Shown here: in pieces, positions 10,725 through 24,666 of the stretch | Numbering within the stretch: position 1 is the first letter of the stretch | Layout of the letters: each line of letters opens with the position of its first letter | Source of the DNA: Phlegmacium glaucopus | Lineage: Eukaryota; Basidiomycota; Agaricomycetes; Agaricales; Cortinariaceae | Direction of reading: 5' to 3' | Assembly (NCBI GenBank): GCA_015039465.1 | Contig: MU130361.1 | Location: forward strand, 513,212 to 577,211 | DNA length: 64,000 bases | Notes under the pieces: generated by a model | What the model was told of the DNA's origin: nothing | The model's database searches: none | The model's input: only the letters and a program-made list of their open reading frames with translations | Translations under genes and position numbers: made by a program

Positions 10725-12648
10725 AAGGGTCTTTCAATGATTTTCCAGATTGAAAATTTGAAAGCCAAAGAACATTGCTTATTCTTGCGGCGATAACTAT
10801 ACAAAATTCCCGTGGTTGAAAAGTTCTCTATATCAGCAAGTGTTGGGCCGCGGTTGCTTTTTGATCATCAATCATCCGTAAAGCACATGGGTCTTTCTTT
10901 TAATACATGACTCGGACCTAAGATCGACTTGCCCAATCTCTCAAAGACGGTGATCCGTGTCAACAGCTTGAAGATTTGGAACAGGCATTCATGCAGATGG
11001 CTCTTGGTCAGGTTAGGAAAGAGAGACCTCAGCGACGGTGATGCCGGCGAGTTGCTTGATGATTGCAGCTGGCAACTTATCAAAGTCTCACGCTTCATCT
11101 CTGCTTATCGAATCGTTGCATGTCATTTAGAAGGCTATCAACACTCGAGCCCCAGCATGATTGCTGAGGCTTTAACACCGCTTACATATATCGTTGAAGT
11201 CTTCAGAAGCATTCATAGCGGCACAAGAATCGGTGCCATTCTTTGCTATACTTAATAGTCTCCCTCAGTAGGCCAAGAGAAAGAAACGCATGCTCAGAAC
11301 ATTCAACGAAATATCCTATAACGCTGAGTGTTTGGCCTATAGGCCGCTACTTTTGACTCCGCCAAATTGGCAGCGCCGAAAAATAAAATGGTTTAGGTAG
11401 CAGAAAAAAACAATTTAAGATACATACATAACTTGCATAGAACAGCATGGAAATGGGAAGCATAGAGTAATTCGGTGGATGGACCTCATGGTCGTCTTGG
11501 AGCCTTGGATTCGCAGAAGAAGGTTATGTATTCAGTTCTCCGGTATATACGCCCCCAGATGTAGACTCGGAGTTTGACACTAGTACTGAAGTACTGAGAC
11601 TTAAGGCCACACGTGGTTAGAAACACAATAAACCCGCTGACCAGTTCGTAACTTCGCTACAGAGGGTTCATGCAATTAGAAGGAGCTGGCATTGACTCGG
11701 AGGACACACTTCCTCCCAGTCATCACCATGAACCTATGCAAAGTAATTTAGGCCATCAGCATAGCAATATGAAAAGTAGATACTTTTATAGTAAAGTATC
11801 ATCTAAGGCAAGAGTAGTGGTAATAGGGAAGTTGACCCAGGAAGACTGGAGAGCAGTTTGCTGCTGCTCGCAGGCGTGGTAAGGCAACATTAACCGCGGT
11901 GGGCCAGAGTGGGCCAGAGTACGCCGCGACAAGATGTTGGTGACGGTGGGTGCATGTGGGGCTACTGTGGAGCTCCTGTGGGGCTCACATGGAGGATGCT
12001 CACCGGGTGCCATGCTCGACGTCGCGTATGGCAAGGAGGACAGGGGCAAGTCGATTTACGCTACGCGTTTTTGGATACGCGAGAACATCACGTGTGGGCT
12101 GTATCTTATAGCACGTGATAGTTCTTAGAAAAACATATGAAAAGATGAAAATAAATGTGGAAACCTATCTTTCGCTCAACAGGAGGTACTTATCTCATAA
12201 AATCCAGAAAAATAGTACACTGCTCAAGATATGTATCCCAATGATTTCAAACCAAAATTTTGCCTGTTAGAGCACTAAAATGTCTTATCCCACCTATTTT
12301 ACAGGTTGCCATTGTTGTCATATACCCTCAGCACACTTGCATGTCATTGCAGAAGATGCAATTTTGATTTATTGAGCCATCAGCGCAGCGAGTTAGAGAC
12401 GCATTCTTATATTATGTAAATGATAACCTCGTCTCTGTATTCCTCATGAGTAACGAGCCGAAAATGGTATAACTTCAATCTTCATCAGCCTTGAGTACTT
12501 GAGTATTTATAGTAATTTACTGGCCCCCGCATCAATATTAATTATATTAAACGAATAAGAAATCTAGGTAAACTTGAGCTCCCTGATGGGTTGTAACGAA
12601 GGTAGGGTAGGCCGAGCGCACCATAGTGTCATGACTGATTTTGCGTGT
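10725..12648. other. Gene-poor region
   Basis: This 1.9 kb stretch has no gene I can support. The longest frame, at 10929-11255 (+), has no recognisable domain. A 10 bp unit GGGCCAGAGT is repeated twice in tandem at 11901-11920, in a locally GC-rich stretch (about 11890-12050) that contains repeated TGTGGGGCT-like words. Two CACGTG boxes lie at 12089-12094 and 12112-12117. The part from 12130 to 12560 is AT-rich. Together with the possible pseudogene just upstream, it looks like decaying or non-coding sequence. Confidence 0.4.
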
Positions 12649-13051
12649 TCATCGCCTCTGAGAAGATGGCCTGAGGCCTGTACTGTCATATGGGCTTGAA
12701 ATACGCACCTGCATTTTGTTCTGCAAATCGAGCCCCGACTCTCTCCGAATGTTTTATGAATTTTTCTGCGCAGTTGAAGATACATTGCTCCTGGAAAAAA
12801 GATGAACATCGTCCCAAAAGAGAGAAGACGAAAAGAACCTCTTTTGATGACAAGGCTTTGCTTGTGAAGTCATTACAGCAAGTGTTGAAGCATTTCTCGA
12901 CGAGATTGGAATACATCTTGAGGAAGTCTTGCATCTGTTTATTTGAAAAGTAAGTTGGGTATAAGAAGTGAGATACAGTGCTCACCTGTCTTTTTTCAAT
13001 GACCTTTGTCATGTGGGCCTGTTCCGCGGCATTAAAGTTTGAAAAATCCAT
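12649..13051 (-). CDS. TIM9: Mitochondrial import chaperone Tim9
   Basis: Tim9 pairs with Tim10 in a hexamer that escorts hydrophobic carrier proteins across the intermembrane space to the TIM22 complex. The first exon reads from ATG 13051 ([19 protein letters not shown]), the second has [19 protein letters not shown], and the third has [20 protein letters not shown] and ARFAEQNA. The twin CX3C motifs CFNTC and CIFNC form the two disulfides typical of small Tims. A last short exon (tail [12 protein letters not shown] ending at 12649) is the best fit of several acceptors, so the final residues are uncertain. The gene is divergent from the DAHP synthase gene. Confidence 0.94.
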
Positions 13052-13393
13052 TATGAGCGTGTAAGTAGAGGTTTGAGTTGGCAGTGACTTTGTGGCGTCA
13101 CCGGCAGTTAGGGTTGGGGATAAAGGTGTATAATTAGGTAATAATTTGCACTTGTAAATTAGGTAGAAAGTCACGTGATGGCGTACTATAATTGTTTTTC
13201 CACCTATAATTGACTCGATTACCCAGTGTATGTGAACGACTCGGAGATCGTCTTCAAATCGCTTTACCCGAACTCTGTTTCTTGCCACGAGTAATCTGTC
13301 CACGATTTACCAGTGAGTCGAACGTTCTTAGCAAGGATCTCTTGCGATTTCTTTATAAGAGCGCTGAGATTTCTCTTAGTGCTCGACTTAAAC
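13052..13393. promoter_or_regulatory. Divergent promoter, TIM9 / DAHP synthase
   Basis: This 342 bp region lies between two opposite start codons. On the DAHP synthase side a TATA-like TTTATAAG lies at 13352-13359, 35 bp before the ATG. A TGACTC core lies at about 13211-13216, a partial match to the Gcn4/Cpc1 site TGACTCA that commonly controls amino-acid biosynthesis genes. It is only a partial match, so control by Cpc1 is a guess. Confidence 0.35.
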
Positions 13394-14777
<1,384 letters not shown>

Positions 14778-16190
14778 TCGTGAAACACAGACCTCCATTT
14801 GGTTAAAAAAAATGTATTCCTGACTGCTACCCCCACATAGACAGCCATTACTTAAATACTTGTGGCTAACAGTTTATACATGTATACATACAACAGTCGA
14901 CCCTTTTCTTCCCTTCTCCTTCTCGCCCAAAGTAGGTTTTTCATTGAATTGTCGCGAGTGTGATCGATTAATATTTACTCTTCCGACATTCGAAACGACT
15001 CTATTTTTTGCCTGGCCAGGCAGGTTGGGTCTGTTTTGTACCCGTGTATTGTAGGCCAGCAAAATCCTAACGCAAGCAATTGATTCGTCATATTTCGGTG
15101 TGCAGGCAAAAGTGGGGATCCCACCAAGTCCATACTTTGACAGACTTCGCCAGTGATGTCGATAGGGTTGTTGTTCAAGGACCTTAGTTGTCCCCTTAAA
15201 GGTCTAGGACTATCGACGATGGACAGCTGCTAACACTGAAGAAATCTCGAATGCATGCAGGAAGGGACCAATCAGTGCGTTTCCACGGGCAATTGGGAAG
15301 ATATCAAGTTCCATTGGGAGGAAAATCAGATACATACGACCCGTCAGGATTGTATGGATAGTCTGAACCGAGAAGAGAACGTCGTTCATCTCCAATATGA
15401 TTCCGATGACGATACGGGCCCCGGGATTATGCCAGGGACTGGATAACTTCTAGGGTAAGTACCTCTGATCGCACTGATCACTTGGACAACGCCAGGCAGA
15501 TGGTATTCAATGTCGCTATGTATTTCGAATATCTGCTCGTGAGCGTTGGATCGAGAGGCATAGCGGCGAAGCGGTTTCCTGGGCCAAAGCACTGCGTTTC
15601 GTGATGCCAATATCGTCGAGGATGTCCACGCCACCTAGCGGACACAATGTAGAATGGTTGATTGTCTTCTAGAGTGGAAGAGCCATCAACCTGCCTGAAT
15701 GGTGTTGTGTAGGGCTATAGGAAGGTTCAAGTTTGAAGGCAAGCGCACCGACAGCAACGGAACTTCAAAGACGTATACTTGAATCACGCAAGGTGTATAA
15801 GAAGGTCATCAGTCTCCCAAGGCACTTTTCTAATTTTGATGAGTCAACATGCTCAGCAAGTTGTGCCACCTCGATGTATGCCGAAAGCGAAGCTCAAGGG
15901 TAGTCCGCACTAATAGCCTTGGCCCTTATCGAAGGTCAACCCAAAGAATTGTAAATTGATATCCGTTAGTGCCACAGGCCCACCATTACATTCAAGTTGA
16001 TAAGTAGGCCGACAAGGAAGGCATGCTGATAGCTCGTTTAAATTCCAGATTGTACACAAGTTGCCTTTATGATGAAGGAAAACTGAAAATTTGCAACCAC
16101 CTAAGTAGTCCTGGTAGAGAAACAATGAAATGAGAAAGGATATTTGAATATATTTTTTATTTAGATAATTGAAATTCTTGCCGGTCTGTG
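14778..16190. other. Long intergenic region, no supported gene
   Basis: This 1.4 kb region lies between the ends of DAHP synthase and the metallo-hydrolase gene. Open frames on both strands around 15210-15634 overlap one another and do not resemble any family I know. Candidate splice sites do not join them into a convincing protein. AT-rich stretches occur near 14800-15000 and 16130-16170. The region may hold remnants of a gene but I cannot show it. Confidence 0.4.
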
Positions 16191-17081
16191 CTACAAGGAT
16201 TGAATCTTCCCTGGCCAAAAAGCGTCGCCGCCTCTGTTGCTCGTGTACCATGGCTCATCGTGAGCAAGAAGTACCCGGACGCGAGGGAGGGCTCGCAAGG
16301 CTCTGATGCGAACCAGATGATCTTCCGCTGCTTCCTTATCCTCGTGCGCACATTGGTGACCCGAATGACCCACAATATCTGATTCACCAGTCAAAAGATT
16401 CTGGTGGTGGGCACTATCTCCAGCAAGGTAGATCCAAGCGCCATCAGAAGACGTGCGTGCAAGGACGTTAATGTGGCCTGAAAGATGACCGGGTGCATCG
16501 ATGATATAGAGACTGCCATCACTGTAGAAGTCGAGGGCTCGCGGGAATGGGCCAATAGGTGCCCAGTCCGAAGCATCTAGAAATCTGGTACGTCCTTCTG
16601 GAAGAAGGTCAGACGCGAAGCGTCCATTTGGATCTTGAGGATAGCCGGGGTCGAAAAGACGTTGACAAGCGCTTCCGACGAGGAAAGTGGCTTTCGTGAA
16701 CGGGTGCGTGTTTCCCGTGTGGTCCCAGTGAGAATGAGAGAGGCAAACATATGTGATGTCGGATGCGGATGTTCCGCCTTTTCGGAGAGATTCTACTGCA
16801 TCTTGCTGGACGTGGACAGGGTAGGTTGTCCTGATCGATTCCACGACACGGGGAGGATAGTTCTCCCAGTCATTACGGATGCCGAGATCAAATACAAAAT
16901 TTTGATTGTTGGATGAATGATTGAGGAGAAATGACAATGATGGAGCTATTGTCACTTTCCCCGGTGTAGCCTTGGTGATAAACATTTCGTCGAGCAACTC
17001 TATAACGCCAGCCTCAAGGGCGGACACATCACAGAAGGCTTGGTTAACGCCCGGTGCTGGCAATGTACTGGATGTCGCCAT
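16191..17081 (-). CDS. Metallo-beta-lactamase-fold hydrolase, lactonase-like
   Basis: A single-exon gene of 296 residues. The motif SHSHWDHTG at about residues 114-122 is the HxHxDH metal-binding signature. GHLSGHINVLAR supplies the next histidine, LAGDSAHH the bridging aspartate, and LLAHDEPWY a C-terminal His. This order fits the MBL-fold family that includes bacterial N-acyl-homoserine lactonases and many uncharacterised fungal enzymes. The likely reaction is hydrolysis of a lactone or ester with two zinc ions, but the substrate is unknown. No signal peptide or membrane segment is seen, so it is probably cytosolic. Many genes nearby have introns and this one has none, which could reflect acquisition or a retro-copy, but codon use does not look odd. 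It is divergent from the sterol glucosyltransferase gene with 273 bp between starts. Confidence 0.88.
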   Translation of the reverse strand: MATSSTLPAPGVNQAFCDVSALEAGVIELLDEMFITKATPGKVTIAPSLSFLLNHSSNNQNFVFDLGIRNDWENYPPRVVESIRTTYPVHVQQDAVESLRKGGTSASDITYVCLSHSHWDHTGNTHPFTKATFLVGSACQRLFDPGYPQDPNGRFASDLLPEGRTRFLDASDWAPIGPFPRALDFYSDGSLYIIDAPGHLSGHINVLARTSSDGAWIYLAGDSAHHQNLLTGESDIVGHSGHQCAHEDKEAAEDHLVRIRALRALPRVRVLLAHDEPWYTSNRGGDAFWPGKIQSL

Positions 17082-17354
17082 ATGTCGTTAATGCTAAAGA
17101 TGGTCGGTTTTGCTGAATGCGAGGGTTATTCAGCCTAATTTTAGCACAGAAAAAAGGAAGAAAGGGACGCCACTAAGCATCATATAATTAGTAGGGAACA
17201 CATAAGAGGTACGTCCGAGACCAATCTGAGACCGATGAGTCAGACGGCACTTACTAACCTCACCTTAACGCCACAGCCAAGTGAGACATACATACCACAT
17301 TGAAGTCGATGGATTCAACGACGAGGTTTCCTTTCCTCAGCAACTTGTCAAACC

Positions 17355-20300
17355 ATGTTTATGCGCATATTCTCGCGGACGCCAACAACCAAATCTAAGA
17401 CTCAATCGTTATCGGATACTTCAACCGATACGACGTCGGTCTCTGAGTCTGACGATTCGTCCCAATTGGAACGAGAAGGCACTCCTTTTTCTCAACTGTA
17501 CAACGAGGCTGCAGAATTTGAAAAAGTGTTGCTTCATTCTGGATGTATCAACCCTTATGGTGTCTGTCCCAAAGGTACCACTGGGTTCGCTGACCTGGTT
17601 GGTCGTGACCTCAATAAATGCGAACGCGCTCTCCTCGACCGTGACGCGCAACTTTATGCTGTAGAGAAGGCATGGTCATACTCAGAACCAAATCCGGAGG
17701 GTTTTAATTCATCAAATATTGTACAACCCGATATTCATCGAGCCTCAAGTGTGGACAATGAATGCTTGACATACCTAAAACCCCAGGACATAGTCAATAT
17801 TATGATCCAAGAATTTGGGCCTGTAGCTGCTCCCGGCGATGAAGAGAGATTGTTGCTCGAAACGGATGGCGCCCTCATACATGACATTGCTGTAGTGGTA
17901 AATTTATCGGCGCATACAGACTACCTTTAAATCTAACCAATTTATAGGGAGTTATTCACCTCACAACCCACCGTCTGGCCTTTCACGCCTCCCTCCTCAA
18001 CACCCGTCCGGACCTCGTTGCTTCTAATGAAGCTCTGAAAGCTGGACCTGCAATACTTCATCGAAAGGGATGGCAATCGAAGAGCCGAATCTGGTTAGAA
18101 CTTACCCATGACGCGCTTTGCACGTACGTCTCGAGCAAAGATGACGATAGGATGCGACCTTTGTGTACATTATTATGTGAGACCTGGCGTCCATATTCCT
18201 CGCTTAGTGTTATTAAACAGTCTTCGTCAGTGGCATTTGTCCAAACTGTTGTCCCTGTTGATCCAAAACATCCACGAATCTTGCGCCTCATCATAGACCC
18301 TGCCGCTCGAGTGGTCCATGATTATGCTGAGTTTGACACTGAAGAGTCAGCTCAAGATTGGAGGCGTGAAGTGACTGGTATGTGGTGCCTCTTGTTTGAT
18401 TCTTTTGCTGTTTAATACCAAATTAGGTGCTCTTTTCACGTTCCGTCATCTTAGACGAGAGGCATACACATTACACTCTTCAGAATCAAAAGGCATCACT
18501 TTGAGCTGTCCATTGGATCGAATAATCGACTTGCAGCCCAGCCGCAACCACGATTTCACTCATCTCATGTCTGTCACCGTTCAACTTTCTTCTTCCGACT
18601 TCCAACTTGATAGCGAAAGCGTTGCATCTTCCCAGACCATCGAGATCGGACCACTGCAACGTGTTCCTCTTTGGACCCGCCTCATGGATATAGTCAGCGA
18701 AGCGAAACAACGGCAAAACCCACAATTGTCAATGACTCCTCCCCCGATCATGGTTGATTTTGGGCCCTACAGTTTCTTTCAGAATGATCAATTACCTCTG
18801 ACGCCTGCTTCCAGTATTCCTGGTTACGATGAGGAAGCCATTCGATTAGCCCTTGGCTTCGGTGGTGAAACTGAATTATGGAGTAAGCACGTTGCAACCA
18901 GACATCTTTTCCCTTCACTTACTTATTATCATCAGCCACCCGTGCCCGCTTATATCGCAGTATTGCCTGTTCAGGCTTTTTTGTCGTATCGGCGCATCAT
19001 CTCGGTTTTTGGTGTAAGAATATCACCCAACGTGACCTCCGCTACCGGCTTCCTATATCCATGATCAAACATGTGGAATGCTTCAATCTCAACTGGATGA
19101 GTGTCGAAGGCGTCACCCTCGGAATAAAAGGCAGGCCTGATCTGAAATTTGTTTTCAAGTCGGCATCCGACAGAGATCAGGCAATCGACCAGATTAACAT
19201 TGTTCTGAATGCTGGTCCAAAATTAGCTTTATCTCCAGAATCGACAATCATTACTTTTCCGGACTCTCCTGGGGTTGAACCGTCTCCGCGCTCAACTTTA
19301 AAGTATGGAGCAAGCGGCAAACGGGATGCAGTTGACATATTCGCACCTTTATCTCGTTCACATGCTGCTGCTGCTGCCGCTGCCGCAGAACTCCCTCCTT
19401 CAGTTCAAAGGCGACTTCCCAAGGTTATTAATATTCCTCGGGAGATGCTCATTACTAGAGCATCTCTTCATTTTGTTTGTCTTACCATTGGCTCTCGAGG
19501 GGATATCCAGCCCTACATTGCTCTTGGCCTCGAGCTCATGAATCTGGGTCACACAGTGACAATAGTTACGCATGAGGAGTATCGAGATTGGATTGTTGGT
19601 TTTGGTTTAGGTCACCGGTCCGCTGGTGGTGATCCTGGAGCGTTGATGAAACTGAGCGTTGATCACAAGGTTTCTAATCTACTCCAGTGCTTTCCCCCTT
19701 TTTTCTTATATTCGTCATATAGATCTTTTCTGCAGATTTTTTCCGAGAAAGTTTAGGGAATGTGAGTATTTTGGGGTTCTTTGACCTTGATATCAGCTAA
19801 TACGACGACTAGTTCCGACCATGGCTTAATCAGCGTTCGTCTTTTCCCATAATTTTTTAAAATTGATTTGTTTAAAGCAGCGAATCACACAGTACTCTTG
19901 GACTCTTGGGCGGGTTGCAGAGACGCTGATGTTCTACTTGAAAGTCCATCGGCAATGGCGGGCGTTCATATTGCTGAAGCATTAAGTATGGACCTCTCTT
20001 GGCTTTCAATACCGGAACGCTGACTTTCGTATAGACATTCCATACTTTAGAGCATTCACGATGCCATGGACGAAGTTTGTTTTCTTCCCTCATTGTCTAT
20101 TATCGCTCCGTTTGACAACGCGATTAGGACGGCCGAGTTTCCACATGCCTTTCTGAGTCCTCCAGTGGATTCGCCCAGTTTCAATAGCGCTTCGTAGGTT
20201 GAATTCTTGTATCTCCTTGATTTCCATACTAATGATAATAAAAGATATATCTTATTCAGGTACTTGTTAAAATGAGTCTGGGATTGCAATCGGCACGCTC

Positions 20301-21630
20301 ATTTCCATGTAGCAACGTTATGTGGGCCGCTACCTCCAAACAAATTAACAAGTGGAGGCGACAATCACTGGGGATTGGCAATACAGATATGGGACACATG
20401 GCACAGTCCAAAATTACTTTCATTTACAACTTCTCCAAGGTAAGTAGATTGCGCGTTTGTTTACTAGGATAGCCAGATAGGATATAGTGTTAATGTGCAC
20501 ACTTACAGACAGTTGTCCCGAAACCTTTGGACTGGCCAGACACCACTGTCATCTCCGGGTAGTAAGTAGACTTCTTGATAGTATCTTACCTATGAACTAA
20601 CGCATTTCGCAGCTGGTTCCTTGATAACCCCGACCTTGATTGGAAGCCTCCCGAGGAGCTTTTGGAATGGATGGCTAAAGCTCGCTCAGATGGCAAACCT
20701 ATCGTATATATCGGGTTTGGGAGTATCACGGTCCCTCACCCGAGTCGTGTGACAGACCGGATAGTCAAGGCGGTTGTTCAAAGTACGCCCCATGCCAGTT
20801 TCATTATGTGTAACGCTCTAACACCGTCTGTTATTACGAAGGTGATGTAAGAGCCATCATTTCTAAAGGCTGGGCAACACGGATGAGTAAATCAAAGGAC
20901 CAAGAGACTGAGGTCGCCATTCCACCCGAATGTTACCTTTTGGACAAGCTACCTCATGACTGGCTGTTTCCACGCATAGATGCTGCTCTGCATCATGGAG
21001 GTGCAGGAACTACAGGGGCGAGCTTGAGGGCTGGGATACCAACCCTAATCAAACCTTGGTTTGGTGATCAATTCTTCTGGGCGTCGAGAGTGCAAGCTTT
21101 GGGGGTATGCTACTTTGTTCCTTATCATAGTTTATTACTTACATGTTGTATTAGGTTGGCCTCAAGGTCCCGTCTCTCCGCGTGCACAATCTGGTAGAAG
21201 CTCTGGTGAAAGCTACGACAGACGGGTAAGTAGCACTTTTGTCATCGTTGAATGTGTATACCGATTCATTTGTATGACAGAGTTATGAAGGAGAAAGCTA
21301 CAGCTCTTGGAGAGAGAATTAGGGCAGTAAGTTTTATTATCACATTGTTCGAAGGAGTCTAGCTTCTGATATTATCCTACAGGAAAACGGCGTTCACACA
21401 GCTATTCACAGCATCTACACCTATTTAGATAGGGCATCCCAAGATCGTGCTTTCTTAGACAAATCGTAAGTTGGTGCATTTAAGTATATGTGCCATTTGT
21501 TTGTTATATGTAATTTTACCTCGCGATCGGTAGTATATTGATGATTTTTTTTCAATTAATCTTGCATGGGTTCAAAGCTTGTAGGTATGCGTTAGGTACA
21601 CCTTGTAATAAATATTGTTTGAGTTGGTGA
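17355..21630 (+). CDS. ATG26: UDP-glucose:sterol glucosyltransferase
   Basis: This enzyme (Ugt51/Atg26) transfers glucose from UDP-glucose to ergosterol, making steryl glucosides; in some fungi it acts in pexophagy. The N-terminal half has a GRAM domain ([17 protein letters not shown], then [17 protein letters not shown]), a PH domain (near 18050-18480), and a second GRAM domain (near 18950-19140, [15 protein letters not shown]). An alanine-rich run ([10 protein letters not shown]) precedes the catalytic part, which starts at [19 protein letters not shown]. Later blocks are [40 protein letters not shown] and the UDP-sugar site [18 protein letters not shown] with [11 protein letters not shown]. 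More than ten introns are needed, including a 15 nt exon at 20245-20259. The C-terminus ends at TGA 21628-21630. It appears complete. Confidence 0.95.
20245..20259 (+). other. 15 nt microexon of ATG26
   Basis: The 15 nt between AG at 20243-20244 and GT at 20260-20261 join the flanking exons (donor at 20194, next exon from 20313) into [20 protein letters not shown]. This matches the family consensus SY.LF.N..WRATS.QIN.W without a gap, which is why I accept the microexon. Confidence 0.75.
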
Positions 21631-21771
21631 CTTTTTCCCCGGCGTCTTGATGAATAAATAATTGTTCGCTGTGACGGTTAGTGTCATGGAGCTCCACAAC
21701 AATCGACTTGTCTGAGGTACAGAATCTCCTGGACAAACGCTTTTGTCTATTGAAAGAACACCTTCACAGCT

Positions 21772-24666
21772 ATGTCTCGTTGTTATTTTCCCGAAGAAGC
21801 CTCCTACCTTGCAAAAGTAAGTTCAACCTGTTTCCGTCATCCATTTTCTTACTTATGTGCAAGAGCTTCGACTGTATCCAGACCATTGTACGTGGCGAGT
21901 CCACTGTATATCAAGTTATATGTACTCGCGGCCGCCTGCGAGGCCGGATTCTAGCCTTGAAGAAGGTTGGTAGCTTCAGGCCTGTGTAACATGATCCTCT
22001 GGTTTACATCATGATATAGGTCTCGCGATTGAATAAAGTCCTGTCTAGTTCAATACCTGCCGCCTCTCTCCATCAAACTCTCCATCATCCAAACATTGTG
22101 TCCTTGTATTCCATATCGTCGGCGCTATCTTCTGATTATCACGTACTCGAATTCTGCTCTGAAGGAAACCTGTCTGACCTCCTTTCTTCGCGAAACCCAT
22201 CTATCTTATCTGAGGCGGAGCTCAGACGTGTTCTAAAGGGTGTTGGCAGCGCATTAGTCTATTTAAAGGAGGAACAAGTGATACATCGTAATGTATGTCC
22301 GTCGACTATTCTCTTTGCTGAAGATATGAAGCCTGTGAGTGATAAATCATAATAGTCTCATACTTTTCATAATCTAACAATCGCTCTGTTCGTGCGTATG
22401 GTTATGAAGAAATTATCCGGCTTTGAACAAGCTGTACGTTTGCCTCAAGAAGACAACTTTATTTCCGGTACCTATGAGATGGCTACCTATCCACCACCGT
22501 AAGCGATTATCGGCGTTACTTCAGATCAAATTTGACAGTGTCCAGTGAGCTGTCGCTATCGTCACGGTCGTCTTACGATTTTGCAGTTGATACCTGGTCC
22601 CTTGGTTGTACGGCACAACTCTGTGTCTATGTCAGTTAATTTCCTTGAAATACTTGCTAATTCTTATTCTGTCTGTAGGGTAAATGTTATGCAGCAGATC
22701 GTGAACTCCTTATTCCACCGTCAGAAGGCAATCATAACTCTAATTTGCAAGACCTATTAACATGTCTCTTAGAAATTGTGTGTCATTTTCCATTTACATG
22801 TGTCATTTTCCTCATCGTTTAACACAGGATCACATTCGTCGAATGGATGCCTCCCAAATCCTGAAACATCCGTTTATAACAGACGATTCTGCCCTTTCGA
22901 ACACTCAGCCTTCCTCCAAAATTACAGGTGTGTCGGGAACCCCCCAGTCTGAAAAGCCAGTGCGGATTACTGGTATATGCGGAGCATCACCCGATCCGCC
23001 TGGGGCCACTGTCCATGATCAAAATATGAATAATCAATCTCGACCAATGTCGACACTTGGAATGCATCTCAACCATCTTGATCGACGACGACTCATTCTA
23101 GGTGATGTTAGCAACAGAAATATGAGGAAACCCAACCTTTTCAATCCCTCCTTTCCAGCTAGACGCGTTGTCTCTGACCCCGTATCGTTCAAGTCACTAT
23201 ATTGTATCACTGAGGAGAAACCGACAAACAGTGATTCTACTCTGAAGTCGGACGGCCCTTTGACTAAGGAGAAATCCGTTATGTTAACTGAGGTCTTACC
23301 AGCGACATATCATACTGCGTTACCTTTGCAAAACAGTATAGCTCCTGACGAGAGGCCCCAATTACCATTGAAGCGCAAGAATTTGAAAAAAATCCATAAT
23401 ATTTCACCTCCGGTCAGTCATGCGCATTGATATCGGGTATTGTTTTTTTATCATTCCGGCAGCTCCTCGTGAATCATGTCCCTTCGTTGCCTATTGGAAC
23501 AACTCGTCCGCAGCCAATAAATACGTTGCTACTTGCGCAAAAGACCCACAAATTCGCAAGCGGCACCCTTACTATCCTTCCATCTCATTCCTTACTTGTA
23601 GATTTTCGGGAGAACCAACGACGACGAGGGCTAAGAGGAGACGAAGTGCTGTTGATTGACCCAACGGGAATGTCAGTAAGTCCTTCAGTTTTTCCAACTT
23701 GATATATTCCTAGATTCCTATCGTATAGGTGAATGTATTCGGCGCGCCACATCTGAGTGTGCCGACTTGCCTTATTGAGCCCACCAATGAGTACACAATA
23801 GACACCCTGCCACCCTCTTACTGGAAACTGTATAATGATGTCTACAGCCTTATTAGACAGATCAAACAAAAGACACCCCAGGTACGTGTTTCATCCCCGG
23901 AGTCTCAATCTTTAATACTTCAATTTTATTTTAGTTGACCATCAATACCAATGAAGCCAAATGCACTCTAATGGCGAATTCTCCAATGGGAGACATTGAA
24001 CTTCTGCTCAATCGAGACTCTCTCTCCTACAACGGCTCCACTAGCGTTGGTCTGAAAGACAAAGATAGGATACCCAGCATGCGCATCAGATTTTCGCGCC
24101 AGCAATGTTCCCTCGAATTTGCGCAGCACGTTGTCGAGACCCGGGGATCAGAATGGAAGAAACGCACTAAAGCTTTCACTGGGGATTTTACCCTTCTACT
24201 AGAGGATGATTTGAGTGACTTGGAACGGAAAGCTATTCACCTATTGGCTAATTTCTTGCAAACTTGTCAACAGCTTGAGCAGCTATCGGCCTTGGATATT
24301 ACTGGCAAAGTCTTAAATTCAGCGAATGACGGCTCAGCTCTACAAAAACGTGACGATTGTATCTCAGTTCGCACACTGGCTTCTCTTGAGGTACACAAAG
24401 ATTCCACGAACTTGGCGCATCCAAAGCACGGGAGCGATCGTGAAGCTTACACAGCCAAGGATGTCCTCTCTCGACCTTCCCCTTCAATCCCCGAGACTAG
24501 ATTTATACACTCTATTGGATGGTGCACCAAACATCTCAGCAACGGATCAAGTTCCAAGGCCGTCTATAATATGTTATTCCTTGATGGAACTATCGTCACT
24601 ATTGACGGGATTCAAGTGGAGTTTACGGACCAGTCAGGGAATGTTTCGAGGTTAAACTCCATTTGA
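21772..24666 (+). CDS. PLK4-like protein with degenerate kinase domain
   Basis: The N-terminal half is a protein-kinase fold. RGESTVYQV sits where the glycine loop should be, LALKK keeps the ATP-anchoring lysine, and VLEFCSEGNLSDLL is the hinge region. The catalytic loop reads VIHRNVCPSTI (HRD changed to HRN) and the metal-binding DFG position reads KLSGFEQA (SGF). DTWSLGCTA is the normal subdomain IX, and RMDASQILKHPFI ends the domain. It should therefore be a pseudokinase. The C-terminal part (about 23500-24660) has VDFRENQRRRGLRGDEVLLI, APHLSVPTCLIEP, LPPSYWKLYNDV and a final GWCTKHL with MLFLDGTIVTID. These resemble the cryptic polo-box and last polo-box of PLK4-type kinases. About eight introns fit. 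The start at 21772 gives MSRCYFPEEASYLAK. Its role is unknown; the PLK4 assignment is from memory of the family. Confidence 0.68.

Noticed and set aside
15210..15634. Gene on either strand in the 15.2-15.6 kb interval
   Set aside because: Overlapping frames on both strands, no family match and no consistent splicing.
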